DNA of 64,000 nucleotides, from NCBI GenBank assembly GCA_016592635.1, contig AP023240.1, positions 3,451,630 to 3,515,629 on the forward strand. The letters run 5' to 3'. The notes below the pieces were generated by a model. That model was not told the origin of the DNA and did no database searches. It saw only the letters and a program-made list of their open reading frames with translations. This DNA is from Methyloprofundus sp. GTDB lineage: Bacteria > Pseudomonadota > Gammaproteobacteria > Methylococcales > Methylomonadaceae. How positions within the stretch are numbered: position 1 is the stretch's first letter; the number at the start of each line of letters is the position of its first letter. Made by a program: the position numbers and the translations under genes. Positions 25,863 through 36,592 of this stretch are shown here, in pieces.

Positions 25863-26772
25863 TAGTTTCCAGAATATTCCATACCAGTGCATCAAAATCT
25901 AACCCCGCCTGTTTTGCAGCCATCGGTACCAAACTATGATCTGTCATACCAGGCACGGTATTTACTTCAATTAATTGTACTTGCTCATCTTGGTCAATAA
26001 ATACATCAACCCTGCCCCAGCCAGTCACGCCTATTATGCTACAAGCGTCTAATGCCAATTTTGCCAGTTGCTCTTCAAATGCATTAGTCAACCCAGCAGG
26101 ACAATAATATTGTGTTGTGGTCGCACGATATTTAGCATCAAAATCATAAAAGGTATTCGGTGTTGCTAAGCGAATAACAGGTAATGCTTTATTTGCTAAT
26201 ACTGCCACGGTGTATTCTTGACCTTGCACCCAAGCCTCAGCAAAAACATCACACTGGTACTGCGCAGCATCTTGCCATGCAGCAAGCAGTTGCTCTCTGT
26301 TTTCCGCTCGACTCATTCCTAAACTTGAACCTTCCAAAGCGGGTTTAACAATAACTGGAAAACCTAGTTCATCTATACAGCGTTCTATATCGGCAGCATT
26401 CTGCAACAGCATCCACTTAGGCGTCGTTAACCCCGCACCTTGCCAACATAATTTTGTGCGCAATTTATCCATACTTAACGCAGAAGCTAATACCCCACTG
26501 CCAGTATAAGGAATTGCTAAAGTATCTAACACCGCCTGCAATTCTCCATCTTCACCACCACGCCCATGTATTATATTAAACACACGGTCAATATGGGAAT
26601 CTTTTATTGCAGTAAATATATTTGTACCTACATCAATAGCAACCGCATCAACATTAGACCGTAAAAGTGCTTGGTAAACAGCTTGCCCGCTATTAAGGGA
26701 AATTTCACGCTCTGCAGCACCTCCCCCCATTAACACACCCACACGCCCAAAGTCTCTAGCATCAGTAATCAT
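25843..26772 (-). CDS. ddlB: D-alanine-D-alanine ligase DdlB with IS-replaced tail
   Basis: The enzyme joins two D-Ala for peptidoglycan precursors, using ATP. ATP-grasp features include RVGVLMGGGAAEREISLNSG at the start, the Gly-rich KPALEGSSLGMSR and the metal-binding EVNTVPGMTDHS. After LVWNILET the frame runs into the IS630 tip and ends STSPSK and TAA. The uninterrupted gene would have ended ETSLQ with TGA overlapping the ftsQ ATG. Only the last few residues changed, so activity is probably kept. It overlaps murB by 4 bases. Confidence 0.95.
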   Translation of the reverse strand: MITDARDFGRVGVLMGGGAAEREISLNSGQAVYQALLRSNVDAVAIDVGTNIFTAIKDSHIDRVFNIIHGRGGEDGELQAVLDTLAIPYTGSGVLASALSMDKLRTKLCWQGAGLTTPKWMLLQNAADIERCIDELGFPVIVKPALEGSSLGMSRAENREQLLAAWQDAAQYQCDVFAEAWVQGQEYTVAVLANKALPVIRLATPNTFYDFDAKYRATTTQYYCPAGLTNAFEEQLAKLALDACSIIGVTGWGRVDVFIDQDEQVQLIEVNTVPGMTDHSLVPMAAKQAGLDFDALVWNILETSTSPSK

Positions 26773-27668
26773 GCAAGTGCCTCACCAACAATACAGACCT
26801 CTGTTTGTAACGTAATACCTTGTTGTTTATCGACAGTTTGCTGCACATACTCAATTAGCTGCTCTATATCTTGAGCCGTCGCCTCTCCCGTATTGACAAT
26901 AAAATTTGCATGCTTTTGTGATACTTGCGCGCCTCCAATTGTATAACCTTTCAGTCCAGATACCTCAATCAACCTAGCCGCATAATCATCCTCAGGGTTC
27001 TTAAAGACCGAGCCACACGTTGGCTGATTAGTTGGCTGGCTCTCAGAGCGTTGTGCTAATAATTTTTTTATTTTCTGCTGTACTTCTTGGCTATTTCCTT
27101 GTTTTAACCTTAAATTTGCCGAAAGAATACAATCATTATGCAGCCCCTCTACATGCCGGTAAGCAACAATAAATTCATTACTGGCATGTTGTACCAACTC
27201 GCCACCCACCGAGATTGTTTCTATGCTTGCAATTAGCCGCCAAGTTTCACCACCAAATGCCCCAGCATTCATTTTTATTGCACCACCCATGGTACCTGGA
27301 ATTCCTGCTAAAAATTCAGCGCCAATCAGGCCATTTTCAGCACAAAATCGAGCAACATGCGCACAAGGCACGCCACATTCAACATAAATATGGTCATTAT
27401 CCAATAAAGCCAATTCTTTCAGTTTGCCACGGGTGTTTACTACAGTGCCTATAATCCCCCCATCACGTACCAACAAATTGCTCCCTAAACCCAACCAAAA
27501 TATCTGCTCATTTTTGGACAAGCTAGTAATAAATTGAGTTAAATCCCGCTTGTCTGCAGGAATATACATCTGCTTTGCAATACCTCCTACTCGCCAACTG
27601 GTATATTTGGCTAATTTTTCATCCGCCAATAACTGTCCACGTAAAGTACTGCTACTCACCCTAGTCAT
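26769..27668 (-). CDS. murB: UDP-N-acetylenolpyruvoylglucosamine reductase MurB
   Basis: This FAD enzyme makes UDP-MurNAc with NADPH. FAD-binding region: [29 protein letters not shown] and [20 protein letters not shown]. The active-site Ser region is [16 protein letters not shown] with AARLIE. The 299 residues fit the short type II-like form without the extra C-terminal insert of E. coli MurB. It overlaps murC and ddlB by 4 bases each (ATGA), so the three are coupled. Confidence 0.95.
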   Translation of the reverse strand: MTRVSSSTLRGQLLADEKLAKYTSWRVGGIAKQMYIPADKRDLTQFITSLSKNEQIFWLGLGSNLLVRDGGIIGTVVNTRGKLKELALLDNDHIYVECGVPCAHVARFCAENGLIGAEFLAGIPGTMGGAIKMNAGAFGGETWRLIASIETISVGGELVQHASNEFIVAYRHVEGLHNDCILSANLRLKQGNSQEVQQKIKKLLAQRSESQPTNQPTCGSVFKNPEDDYAARLIEVSGLKGYTIGGAQVSQKHANFIVNTGEATAQDIEQLIEYVQQTVDKQQGITLQTEVCIVGEALA

Positions 27669-29101
27669 TCTGCTATCAAGCCTAATAGTTGTTGGGATAA
27701 TTGCGCCGAAATTTGGCCAACATTACCCGCTCCCATTGTTAACAAAACATCATCAGGCTTAATAATCCCCATTAAAATAGGTGCCAAGTCATCAGTATCT
27801 TCAACAAAGATTGGAGCTGACTGGCCGCGCGCACGAATCGCACGAATTAACGCGCGACTATCAGCGCCTATAATAGGAGCCTCCCCCGCCGAATAAACAT
27901 CTAGTAACACCAAGACATCAACCGTTGATAAAATATTAACAAAATCCTCAAAAAGATCACGCGTTCTTGAATAACGATGCGGCTGAAAAATCACCACTGA
28001 ACGTTTTTCTGGCCATGCTTGCTGTAACGCTTCTAACGTTGCAGCAACCTCTTTGGGATGATGACCATAATCATCAACAAAAGTAAGTGTTCCGCCTGCA
28101 AAATCAACTTCGCCATTGAGCTGGAAGCGTCGACCTACCCCTTTAAATCCAGCCAAACTTTTAATAATGGCATCATCAGCAATATTTAATTCAGTCGCAA
28201 TGGTAATCGCCGCCAATGCATTCAGCATATTATGCCAACCCGGCATATTCAAAGTGACGGTTATATCCTTATGCTCATCCCAACGCTGTACCGTAAAAGT
28301 TGTACACAAGCCTTGCTGCTTCACATCAACAGCCCGAATATCAGCTTCTTCTCGTGCACCATAAGTACGAATTGGCTTAGAAATATGCTCCAAGACTTCA
28401 CGTACGCCTGGATCATCAACACACATCACTGTTAACCCATAAAAAGGCACATGATGTAAAAATTCTATAAAGGTATCTTTTAAACGACTATAACTACCTC
28501 CGTAAGTCTCCATATGGTCTTGGTCAATATTGGTCACCACTGCTATCATCGGTTGCAAATGCAAAAAAGATGCATCACTTTCATCCGCTTCAGCTACTAA
28601 ATATTGACCTTTGCCTAACTGTGCATTAGTACCTGCACTGTTCAAGCGCCCACCAATCACAAAGGTTGGATCTAACCCAGCTTCAGCTAAAATGCTCGCG
28701 GCCAAGCTGGTTGTTGTGGTTTTTCCATGTGTTCCTGCAACAGCAATGCCAAAGCGAAAACGCATTAATTCCGCTAACATCTCTGCACGTGGAATAACAG
28801 GAATACGGCTTTCATAAGCGTGTTTAACTTCAACATTTTTCTTGTTAACAGCGGTTGATGTCACGACCACATCAACATCGGATACATTTTTTTCATCATG
28901 CCCCATAAAAATAGTGACACCCGCCTTACTTAAACGCTCAGTCACAAGGCTCTGCTTAATATCAGAGCCTGATACCTGATAGCCTAAATGCGCCAATACT
29001 TCTGCAATACCACTCATCCCTGTACCACCCACACCGACAAAGTGAATACGTTGAATATCTCCTAACGGCTGGCGTACAATAAAATCCTCTGAAACCTTCA
29101 T
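27665..29101 (-). CDS. murC: UDP-N-acetylmuramate-L-alanine ligase MurC
   Basis: The enzyme adds L-Ala to UDP-MurNAc. N-terminal Rossmann: [21 protein letters not shown] loop: [11 protein letters not shown]. Further Mur-ligase sequences are [10 protein letters not shown] and [12 protein letters not shown]. Start is ATG 29101 ([11 protein letters not shown], 478 residues): ggaggc lies directly upstream and the ATG overlaps the murG stop. A longer frame to 29200 is a read through murG DNA and is rejected. Confidence 0.96.
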   Translation of the reverse strand: MKVSEDFIVRQPLGDIQRIHFVGVGGTGMSGIAEVLAHLGYQVSGSDIKQSLVTERLSKAGVTIFMGHDEKNVSDVDVVVTSTAVNKKNVEVKHAYESRIPVIPRAEMLAELMRFRFGIAVAGTHGKTTTTSLAASILAEAGLDPTFVIGGRLNSAGTNAQLGKGQYLVAEADESDASFLHLQPMIAVVTNIDQDHMETYGGSYSRLKDTFIEFLHHVPFYGLTVMCVDDPGVREVLEHISKPIRTYGAREEADIRAVDVKQQGLCTTFTVQRWDEHKDITVTLNMPGWHNMLNALAAITIATELNIADDAIIKSLAGFKGVGRRFQLNGEVDFAGGTLTFVDDYGHHPKEVAATLEALQQAWPEKRSVVIFQPHRYSRTRDLFEDFVNILSTVDVLVLLDVYSAGEAPIIGADSRALIRAIRARGQSAPIFVEDTDDLAPILMGIIKPDDVLLTMGAGNVGQISAQLSQQLLGLIAE

Positions 29102-30150
29102 GCTGCCTCCAACATACATTGCTCGGCAACAAGCTGTGTTGCATCTAATTTTGCACTTTTTTGTGCCGCTTGTGCCATAACACCCAAACGAGTCACACAC
29201 AGTTTAATTTGTGCACATAATAATTCAGCCGTTAACTGCTGTTGCGCAATCATGACTCCCGCGCCTGCTGCAACTAAATATTGAGCATTAGCTGTTTGAT
29301 GATCATCAATCGCATATGGGTAAGGCACAAAAATCGCAGGTACACCCATCGCTGCCACTTCACTCACTGTCATTGCTCCCGCACGGCAAATCACTATATC
29401 TGCCCAATGATAGGCTTCCACCACATCCTCGATAAAAGTAACCACCCTTGCATTAATAGCTTTATCAACATACGCTTGACTTACCTGTTGCTGCATCTTG
29501 GCTCCAGTTTGGTGCCTAACTTCAACATGACCAAACAAGCTTAGTGCCTCAGGCAACACCTCATTTAAACGTTGTGCACCCAAACTCCCCCCCATTACCA
29601 ATACATGTAATTCAGCTGGGCTTTTACTGGCCTGTCCAACATATTGAGTAGCAAAAGCCATGCGCAATGGATTACCTGTATAAATGGCACGTTTGTTAAC
29701 AGCAAAACTATCAGGAAAAGCTTGCAACACCTTATTGGCAATACTTGCCAACAAACGGTTAGTGGTGCCTGGAATTCTGTTTTGCTCATGAATTACCAAT
29801 GGAATCCCCATTAACTTTGCCAGCAAACCGCCTGGCCCTGCCACAAAACCGCCCATTCCCAAAACTACATCGGGCTGTCTTTTTTGTAAAATCTTTCTTG
29901 CTTGCCAACCTGCCCGTACCAACATGACTGGCATTTTTATTAATGCTAATATCCCTTTGCCACGCAAACCCTGTACCGTCATATAATCTATTGCAATATT
30001 ATTGGCTGGAATGACTTGGCTCTCCATACCCTTTTCTGTACCCAGCCAACTCACTTGCCAACCTTGTGAGCGCAAATGCTGCGCGACGGCCAAAGCAGGA
30101 AACACATGCCCACCAGTACCACCCGCCATAATAACAATACGCTTACTCAT
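29098..30150 (-). CDS. murG: Lipid II synthase glycosyltransferase MurG
   Basis: MurG adds GlcNAc to lipid I at the inner face of the cytoplasmic membrane. The N-terminal loop is [19 protein letters not shown]. The second G-loop is [14 protein letters not shown]. The UDP-GlcNAc site region is [23 protein letters not shown]. The 350 residues are normal. It overlaps ftsW upstream by 8 bases and murC downstream by 4. Confidence 0.97.
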   Translation of the reverse strand: MSKRIVIMAGGTGGHVFPALAVAQHLRSQGWQVSWLGTEKGMESQVIPANNIAIDYMTVQGLRGKGILALIKMPVMLVRAGWQARKILQKRQPDVVLGMGGFVAGPGGLLAKLMGIPLVIHEQNRIPGTTNRLLASIANKVLQAFPDSFAVNKRAIYTGNPLRMAFATQYVGQASKSPAELHVLVMGGSLGAQRLNEVLPEALSLFGHVEVRHQTGAKMQQQVSQAYVDKAINARVVTFIEDVVEAYHWADIVICRAGAMTVSEVAAMGVPAIFVPYPYAIDDHQTANAQYLVAAGAGVMIAQQQLTAELLCAQIKLCVTRLGVMAQAAQKSAKLDATQLVAEQCMLEAA

Positions 30151-31309
30151 GCTCTTTTACCTTCAGCAATTGCAGAACCATCATTTCGCTATGTACCCGA
30201 TAAAGTATTGCCATAGCCGCACACATGACAATCATACTGCCACCACCGTAACTCATAAAAGGTAAGGTAAGCCCTTTGGTAGGCAACACCCCCATATTCA
30301 CTCCCATATTGACAAAGGACTGAAATGCAAACCAAATCCCAAGACCATAAGCAATAAAAGCCGCAAACTTTTCCCCTAACTGCTCTGCCATTAAGCCAAT
30401 AGCAAATGCTCGCCATACTATAATGGCAAATAAAGCAATGATACTTAATACACCCATTAAGCCTGTTTCTTCGGCAATGACTGAAAATAAAAAATCAGTA
30501 TGTGCTTCTGGTAAGTAAAAAAGCTTCTGTATTCCACTGCCTAAACCAACACCATGCCACTCACCACGCCCAAATGCGATTAACGCTTGTACTAATTGAA
30601 AGCTTTTACCAAAAGGGTCATCCCATGGGTGTAAAAAGCTGGTCACACGTGCAGTACGGTAATCCGAATAGAGAATAGCCAACACACCTGCTGCGACCAC
30701 CCCAACAATAAGGATAATAAATTGTTGCAAGCGAGCACCGCTCAAAAACATCACTCCCATAGCAATCGTTAAAATAACCACGGCAGAGCCCATATCCGGC
30801 TCCAGCAACAACAAACCACAAGCAGCAGACAAAAGTAATAATGGCTTTACCAAGCCATACACAGACTCTTTAACAAAGTCATGATGCCGAGTAACAAAAC
30901 CAGCCATATAAATCACAACAACCAATTTCATGACTTCTGAAACTTGAATACGCACCCCAAACAATGATAGCCAGCGCATGCTACCATTTACTTTTATACC
31001 CACTTGCGGAATCAAGACCAGCACTAACAAACTCAAAGCCACCAAAAATAAAATTTGCCCAGCTTTTTCCCAAAAATCTATTGGTATAAAACAGATTCCC
31101 GTACCAATAATGACACCTAAAATAATGTGTATTAATTGCTTAATAGGATAATAAAATAACTGCTTTTCCAGCGCCACACTGAGGTGTAAAGAGGCTGACG
31201 ACACCATAAGAAACCCAAAGCTAAGTAGCGCAATGGTTGCCAATACCAAGACTTTGTCAAAATAGATATTAGTCATTGTCAGCTTTTCTAAATGCACACC
31301 TAGGTTCAC
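30143..31309 (-). CDS. ftsW: SEDS glycosyltransferase FtsW
   Basis: This septal peptidoglycan polymerase works with FtsI (PBP3). It has about ten membrane spans, starting LVLATIALLSFGFLMVSSAS. SEDS signatures include LLLEPDMGSAVVI, LPEAHTDFLFSVIAEETG and LPFMSYGGGSM. The GTG at 31309 overlaps the murD stop (gtga). An internal ATG at 31276 (MTNIYFDK) is an equally possible start. The end overlaps murG by 8 bases. Confidence 0.95.
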   Translation of the reverse strand: MNLGVHLEKLTMTNIYFDKVLVLATIALLSFGFLMVSSASLHLSVALEKQLFYYPIKQLIHIILGVIIGTGICFIPIDFWEKAGQILFLVALSLLVLVLIPQVGIKVNGSMRWLSLFGVRIQVSEVMKLVVVIYMAGFVTRHHDFVKESVYGLVKPLLLLSAACGLLLLEPDMGSAVVILTIAMGVMFLSGARLQQFIILIVGVVAAGVLAILYSDYRTARVTSFLHPWDDPFGKSFQLVQALIAFGRGEWHGVGLGSGIQKLFYLPEAHTDFLFSVIAEETGLMGVLSIIALFAIIVWRAFAIGLMAEQLGEKFAAFIAYGLGIWFAFQSFVNMGVNMGVLPTKGLTLPFMSYGGGSMIVMCAAMAILYRVHSEMMVLQLLKVKEHE

Positions 31310-32679
31310 TTAACTAAAGCCTGTACTTGGCTGGCAAAAAACTTACCACGCTCTTGGTAATTAGCAAACTGGTCTAAACTTGCACAGGCTGGTGATAACA
31401 AAACAGTATCGCCAGGTTCAGCAATTTTAACGGCTTTTTTAACCGCTTTTTTTAAGCTCCCTGCATCATATACCGCAATCGCATCGTGCATGGCTTGTTT
31501 AATTAAAGCACCATCTTTACCAATCAATAATAGGGCTTTTACTTTTTCAGTCACCACAGGAACCAACTCTTGCATATCTGCCCCTTTACAGTCTCCACCA
31601 GCAATTAATACCACATTGGCTTTTTTAAACCCCTGTAGTGCCGCAATGCAGGCACCGACATTGGTTGCCTTAGAATCATTGACCCATTGCACACCATTAA
31701 TATCTGCCACCAATTGCATGCGATGCTTTAAGCCTTTATAGCTACGTAGTGCTGCGCACATAGCCATTTCTGATAAACCAATAACAGCACCGAGTGCCAA
31801 CGCAGCTAAAGCATTAGCCTGATTATGAGCACCCACAACATTTAACTCGTTGACCCCCAAAATTGCTCGCCCATGCACTGCCAAAAAATCGCCTTCAGGT
31901 GTAGCAAGTACGCTATAGTCTGCACTTTTTTCTAAGCCAAAAGTGAGTGTATCTCGCCCCCCTTCCGGCATTGCAACCACATAAGGGTCATCAGCATTAA
32001 TTAAAACCATGCCATCTCCAGCAAAAACCTTTTGTTTTTGTTCCGCATAAGCATCAATATCTACATACCGATCTAAATGATCTGCAGATACATTGAGTAC
32101 TGTCGCAGCAACGGCATTTAACTGGGTAGTTCGTTCCAGTTGAAAACTAGATAATTCTAATATGTAAACTTCCACAGTATCATCTAACAAATCTAAGGCA
32201 GGTGTACCCAAGTTACCACCAACAGCCACACATTTGCCTTCTGCTTTAGCCATCGCGCCCAACATAGTAGTTACAGTACTTTTACCATTAGAACCAGTAA
32301 TCGCCACAATAGGTACTTCAACTGAGCATGCAAACAAATCAATATCACTTAAAGCCTGTACACCTTGCGCTAATGTTTGTTTAATCATGGGTTCTTCCAT
32401 CGAAACACCAGGACTCACAATAATATGGGTCGCTACATCGAATGCCATTTGATCAAATCCACCTGTAAATACAGGAATATCAGGCATTTCTGCTAATAAA
32501 TCATCATTAAAGGGAGGCTTATCTCGACTGTCTACAATCGCAAACTGCAAGCCTAATTGACGTAAATAATAAGCAACTGACAGCCCTGTTTTACCAAGCC
32601 CGACCACCAGAACCTTAGCTGTCTCCCTGTTAAGAGCAAAGCGTTGTTCTAATATATTTAAAATAACGTCATTATTCAT
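31306..32679 (-). CDS. murD: UDP-MurNAc-L-Ala-D-Glu ligase MurD
   Basis: MurD adds D-Glu to UDP-MurNAc-L-Ala. N-terminal dinucleotide-type fold: VLVVGLGKTGLSVAYYLR. ATP loop: AITGSNGKSTVTTMLG. The central lysine region WVNDSKATNVGAC and C-terminal VLLSPACASLDQFANYQERG complete the family pattern. The 457 residues are full length. It lies 3 bases after the mraY stop and is coupled to ftsW. Confidence 0.96.
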   Translation of the reverse strand: MNNDVILNILEQRFALNRETAKVLVVGLGKTGLSVAYYLRQLGLQFAIVDSRDKPPFNDDLLAEMPDIPVFTGGFDQMAFDVATHIIVSPGVSMEEPMIKQTLAQGVQALSDIDLFACSVEVPIVAITGSNGKSTVTTMLGAMAKAEGKCVAVGGNLGTPALDLLDDTVEVYILELSSFQLERTTQLNAVAATVLNVSADHLDRYVDIDAYAEQKQKVFAGDGMVLINADDPYVVAMPEGGRDTLTFGLEKSADYSVLATPEGDFLAVHGRAILGVNELNVVGAHNQANALAALALGAVIGLSEMAMCAALRSYKGLKHRMQLVADINGVQWVNDSKATNVGACIAALQGFKKANVVLIAGGDCKGADMQELVPVVTEKVKALLLIGKDGALIKQAMHDAIAVYDAGSLKKAVKKAVKIAEPGDTVLLSPACASLDQFANYQERGKFFASQVQALVK

Positions 32680-32682
32680 TTT

Positions 32683-33765
32683 CTATCTCAACTTTAATGT
32701 TGCCAAACCAACTAACACCAAGATAAAGGTAATAATCCAAAAGCGCACAATGACTCGCGGCTCAGGCCAGCCTTTTAATTCAAAATGATGGTGAATAGGT
32801 GCCATTCTAAAAATGCGTTTCCCCGTTAATTTAAAGGAAGCAACTTGCATAATGACCGACACTGTCTCCATCACAAAAACGCCCCCCATTATTACCAACA
32901 CCAGCTCTTGCCTGACCAAAACGGCAACAATACCGAGTGCAGCCCCTAGAGCCAGAGCACCTACATCTCCCATGAATACCATAGCTGGATAAGCGTTAAA
33001 CCATAAAAAACCAAGCCCCGCTCCAACTAATGCGGCACAAAAAACAATTAACTCACCTGCTTTAGGTATATACGGAATGGCCAAATATTCCGCAAACCTA
33101 ATATGCCCCGTTAAATAGGCAAAAATGGCTAACGCACCTGCAACCATCACTGTTGGCAACACAGCCAAACCATCCAGGCCATCCGTTAAATTGACTGCAT
33201 TACTCGTTCCTACAATGACAAAATAAGTCAGCACCACATAAGTCCAACCCATATCAATAATGATATCTTTAAAAAAGGGTACGATAAACTGCGTCTCTGC
33301 TGGCACTTGGGCTGATTTAAATAAATAAATAGCCGCCGTCAAAGCAATCACAGATTGCCAAAAATACTTAGCGCGTGCTGATAAGCCTGCACTATTCGCA
33401 AGTCTTACTTTTTTATAGTCATCAATAAAGCCAATCACACCATAAGTCATAGTGACCAATAGTGCGACCCAGATATAACTATTTTCCAAATCCGCCCAAA
33501 GCAAAGTACTGGTCGCTATACCCACCAGAATCAAAGTTCCTCCCATAGTAGGAGTACCTGCCTTCTTGAAATGGGTTTCTGGCCCATCATCACGTACACT
33601 TTGACCAATATTATTATTGCTTAAGCGCCTAATCATTGTTGGCCCAACCAATAATGAAATAAGTAACGCAGTCAATGCACTTAAAATAGCGCGTAGTGTC
33701 AAATATTGAAAAACGCTAAAACCAGATTCAATCTTGGCTAAATACTCAAATAAATACAGTAACAT
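32683..33765 (-). CDS. mraY: Phospho-MurNAc-pentapeptide transferase MraY
   Basis: MraY makes lipid I by moving phospho-MurNAc-pentapeptide to undecaprenyl phosphate. This integral membrane protein (360 residues, about ten spans) shows the catalytic sequences [29 protein letters not shown] and [15 protein letters not shown]. The early loop [10 protein letters not shown] is also conserved. It follows murF with a 1-base gap. Confidence 0.97.
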   Translation of the reverse strand: MLLYLFEYLAKIESGFSVFQYLTLRAILSALTALLISLLVGPTMIRRLSNNNIGQSVRDDGPETHFKKAGTPTMGGTLILVGIATSTLLWADLENSYIWVALLVTMTYGVIGFIDDYKKVRLANSAGLSARAKYFWQSVIALTAAIYLFKSAQVPAETQFIVPFFKDIIIDMGWTYVVLTYFVIVGTSNAVNLTDGLDGLAVLPTVMVAGALAIFAYLTGHIRFAEYLAIPYIPKAGELIVFCAALVGAGLGFLWFNAYPAMVFMGDVGALALGAALGIVAVLVRQELVLVIMGGVFVMETVSVIMQVASFKLTGKRIFRMAPIHHHFELKGWPEPRVIVRFWIITFILVLVGLATLKLR

Positions 33766-33766
33766 A

Positions 33767-35131
33767 CTACTTTTCTACCTTAAGCAACAAAGCATTAACA
33801 ACGCGTTCCATTTTTTGTGCTCTTGAGCCTTTTACTAATAATACTGTTTCTGCAGTCATACTTTGCTGTAATACCGATATTAAATTTTCATGGGTAGCAA
33901 AATGCTCTGCCCCCTTACCAAATGCTTGCACGCTATGTTTAGCCATTACACCAATAGCAAATAACCGTGTTACCCCTGCTTGCTTAATAGCAACACCCAT
34001 ATCATGGTGTATTTGTTTGCTACCAGCACCTAATTCACCAAAATCTCCCAAAGCACACCATAACTCACCTGAACAATCTTTAAGCACCTGTAATGCTGCT
34101 GCTAATGAGCTAGGGTTAGCATTATAAGTATCATTAATAATACGCCCCCCTGTTAATGCAATACCTAATTGCAATCGTCCCTGCACTGCTTTAACTTGCT
34201 GCAAACCTTGTTGGATTTGCTCTAAAGAAGTACCTAAAGCAATAGCCGCAGCACTGGCAGCCAAAGCATTTTTTACATTATGCTCACCCGCTAATGCCAA
34301 AGTAATAGGCACACGATTCTGCGCTACCAGTAAATCAAATTGCATATTAAAGTGCTGCTCTACTCCTGCAGAGCTGATATTTTCAGCTCGCACATCAGCA
34401 TCTGGCGAAACGCCAAATGCAATAACCTTTCTCGGTTCAGCTATCGACCGCCATTTAGAAAAATAAGCATCATCAGCATTTAAAATAGCGACACCATCAT
34501 TTGCTAATGACTGAATGATCTCTGCTTTAGCTGTCGCCACACCATCAATACTACCAAAACCTTCAATATGCGCAGCTCCGACATTAGTAATCACTGCAAC
34601 ATCCGGCTGCGCATATTGGCTAGTATAAGCAATCTCACCTATGTGATTAGCGCCCATTTCCACCACTGCATACTGGTCACCCTCTTGCAAACCTAATAAG
34701 GTTAAAGGCACACCAATATCATTATTCAAATTACCTTGAGTAAATAGCACCTGATACTTTACTGCCAAAATAGTAGCCAGCATTTCTTTCGCTGTAGTCT
34801 TGCCATTACTTCCCGTAATCCCACAAACTTTAGGCTGAACTTTATCGCGCACCAAACCCGCTAGCTTAGCTAAGGCAAGCCGTGTATCAGTCACTATTAT
34901 TTGTGCTAATGGTGTTGCTACATTATGAGTTGTCAATATCGCTACCGCGCCACAATCTTTGGCTTGCTCAATAAAGTCATGACCATCAAATTGCTCACCA
35001 ACAATGGCAATATATAAATCACCCGCCATTACTTTGCGCGTATCAATACTAACACCTGCAATGCTTAGGTCAGCACCTATCAATTGACCACCTACAGCTT
35101 GAGCAATCTCAGCTAATGTAAGTGTGATCAT
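33767..35131 (-). CDS. murF: UDP-MurNAc-tripeptide-D-Ala-D-Ala ligase MurF
   Basis: MurF adds the D-Ala-D-Ala dipeptide made by Ddl. It has the N-terminal Mur-ligase fold ([17 protein letters not shown]), ATP loop [17 protein letters not shown], the [11 protein letters not shown] region and [13 protein letters not shown]. The 454 residues are full length. It overlaps the murE stop by 4 bases (ATGA). Confidence 0.96.
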   Translation of the reverse strand: MITLTLAEIAQAVGGQLIGADLSIAGVSIDTRKVMAGDLYIAIVGEQFDGHDFIEQAKDCGAVAILTTHNVATPLAQIIVTDTRLALAKLAGLVRDKVQPKVCGITGSNGKTTAKEMLATILAVKYQVLFTQGNLNNDIGVPLTLLGLQEGDQYAVVEMGANHIGEIAYTSQYAQPDVAVITNVGAAHIEGFGSIDGVATAKAEIIQSLANDGVAILNADDAYFSKWRSIAEPRKVIAFGVSPDADVRAENISSAGVEQHFNMQFDLLVAQNRVPITLALAGEHNVKNALAASAAAIALGTSLEQIQQGLQQVKAVQGRLQLGIALTGGRIINDTYNANPSSLAAALQVLKDCSGELWCALGDFGELGAGSKQIHHDMGVAIKQAGVTRLFAIGVMAKHSVQAFGKGAEHFATHENLISVLQQSMTAETVLLVKGSRAQKMERVVNALLLKVEK

Positions 35132-36588
35132 GCCGCCAACACTGCCTGAACAATCTCACGGTCACTAAAGGGATAACGCACTCCCTGTACATCCTGATAA
35201 TCTTCATGCCCTTTACCAGCAACCAGCACTATATCCCCTACTAATCCCGTTAAGATACTATGGGTAATTGCTTGCTTTCTATCATTAATGACCATTAATT
35301 TTTCTGACTCTATACCCGCAATAATTTCATTAATAATGCTCTGGTTATCTTCAAAGCGTGGATTATCATCCGTTACAATCACTTGGTCAGCTAACTGCAC
35401 TGCAACATTCCCCATTAATGCACGCTTGCCCTTATCTCGATCACCACCACAACCAAAAACAACCGTTAAGGTAGCTTGACAGTGCTTTCTTAAGGTCAAC
35501 AATACTTTCTGTAATGCATCAGGTGTATGCGCATAATCTACAATCACTAATGGCATACGACTTTCACTCTTAAAACACTCCATACGGCCAATAACTGGTG
35601 TAACCGACTGTAATAATCGTACACATTGCATTAATGTCTTACCCATCGCCAGTAATACCCCTAAGACAGCCAAAATATTTTGTAAATTAAAATCACCTAA
35701 CAACCCCAACTTAAGTGGTACTTGCTCAGTTTGCCAAAAAACTTGACACTCAATACCTTGTAAAGTGTAACTGACATCACGCACAAAAATGCCAGAGCCC
35801 TTATGAGTAATACTCCCCTGCATACTATAGGTAACTATATCAGTACCTGCAGGTATGGCATCCAATACTCGCTCAGCATAAGCATCATCTAAATTCACCA
35901 CCACAAACTGTAAACCAGGCCACTGTACTAAAGGCAACTTTGCCTGAAAATAAGCTTCCATACTGCCGTGGTAATCTAAATGATCCCGACTTAAATTATT
36001 AAATACTGCACCTTTAAAATTAACCGCATTTACCCGGCCTTGCGCCAAACCATGTGAGGAAACTTCTATCGCCACATTGTTAATACCTTGCCTAAGTAGT
36101 TGTGCCAAAATTTTCTGTACAGCCAATGCATCTGGTGTTGTATTAATTGTGCTCTGTAAATCCGTAGCTACTCCCCAGCCCAACGTGCCAATCACAGCTG
36201 CATCGGGCAAAACTTGTGCTAAAAATTGACTACAAGACGTTTTACCATTTGTTCCAGTAATACCAATAATATTTAAATGTTCTGCGGGTCTCGTATAGAA
36301 CCTAGCAGCCAATTCACCTAATTTATCCGCCAATTTATCAACCGCAAACAAAGCAACTCCCGTCACTCCCTTTGCCAGCATTGCCCCTTGATCTGCTGGA
36401 TCATAAACAATAGCAACCGCCCCTTGCCGAACAACCTGTTTAGAAAATTGTAAGCCATGCCGCTCAGTTCCAGCGACAGCAAAAAATACACCTCTATTAG
36501 CAACTCCTCGGCTATCTAAAGCAATATGATCAAACTCAATATCGTACTCAACCTTAGCTATACCTACCAACAGTTCTGTTATCCACAT
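35128..36588 (-). CDS. murE: UDP-MurNAc-tripeptide synthetase MurE (meso-DAP type)
   Basis: MurE adds the third residue of the peptide stem. The ATP loop is IIGITGTNGKTSCSQFL. The specificity loop DDNPRFED contains DNPR, the signature for meso-diaminopimelate, consistent with a Gram-negative wall. The VEVSSHGLAQGR region and VIVDYAHTPDAL are also typical. ATG 36588 (MWITELLVGIAK) is chosen because it lies just past the ftsI stop and matches the family N-terminus; a frame extension to 36663 would overlap ftsI by 70 bases. Overlaps murF by 4 bases. Confidence 0.96.
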   Translation of the reverse strand: MWITELLVGIAKVEYDIEFDHIALDSRGVANRGVFFAVAGTERHGLQFSKQVVRQGAVAIVYDPADQGAMLAKGVTGVALFAVDKLADKLGELAARFYTRPAEHLNIIGITGTNGKTSCSQFLAQVLPDAAVIGTLGWGVATDLQSTINTTPDALAVQKILAQLLRQGINNVAIEVSSHGLAQGRVNAVNFKGAVFNNLSRDHLDYHGSMEAYFQAKLPLVQWPGLQFVVVNLDDAYAERVLDAIPAGTDIVTYSMQGSITHKGSGIFVRDVSYTLQGIECQVFWQTEQVPLKLGLLGDFNLQNILAVLGVLLAMGKTLMQCVRLLQSVTPVIGRMECFKSESRMPLVIVDYAHTPDALQKVLLTLRKHCQATLTVVFGCGGDRDKGKRALMGNVAVQLADQVIVTDDNPRFEDNQSIINEIIAGIESEKLMVINDRKQAITHSILTGLVGDIVLVAGKGHEDYQDVQGVRYPFSDREIVQAVLAA

Positions 36589-36592
36589 AAAC

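Noticed and set aside
29101..29200. N-terminal extension of murC
   Set aside because: The extra 33 codons are murG DNA read in another frame. The strong ggaggc site and family N-terminus support ATG 29101.
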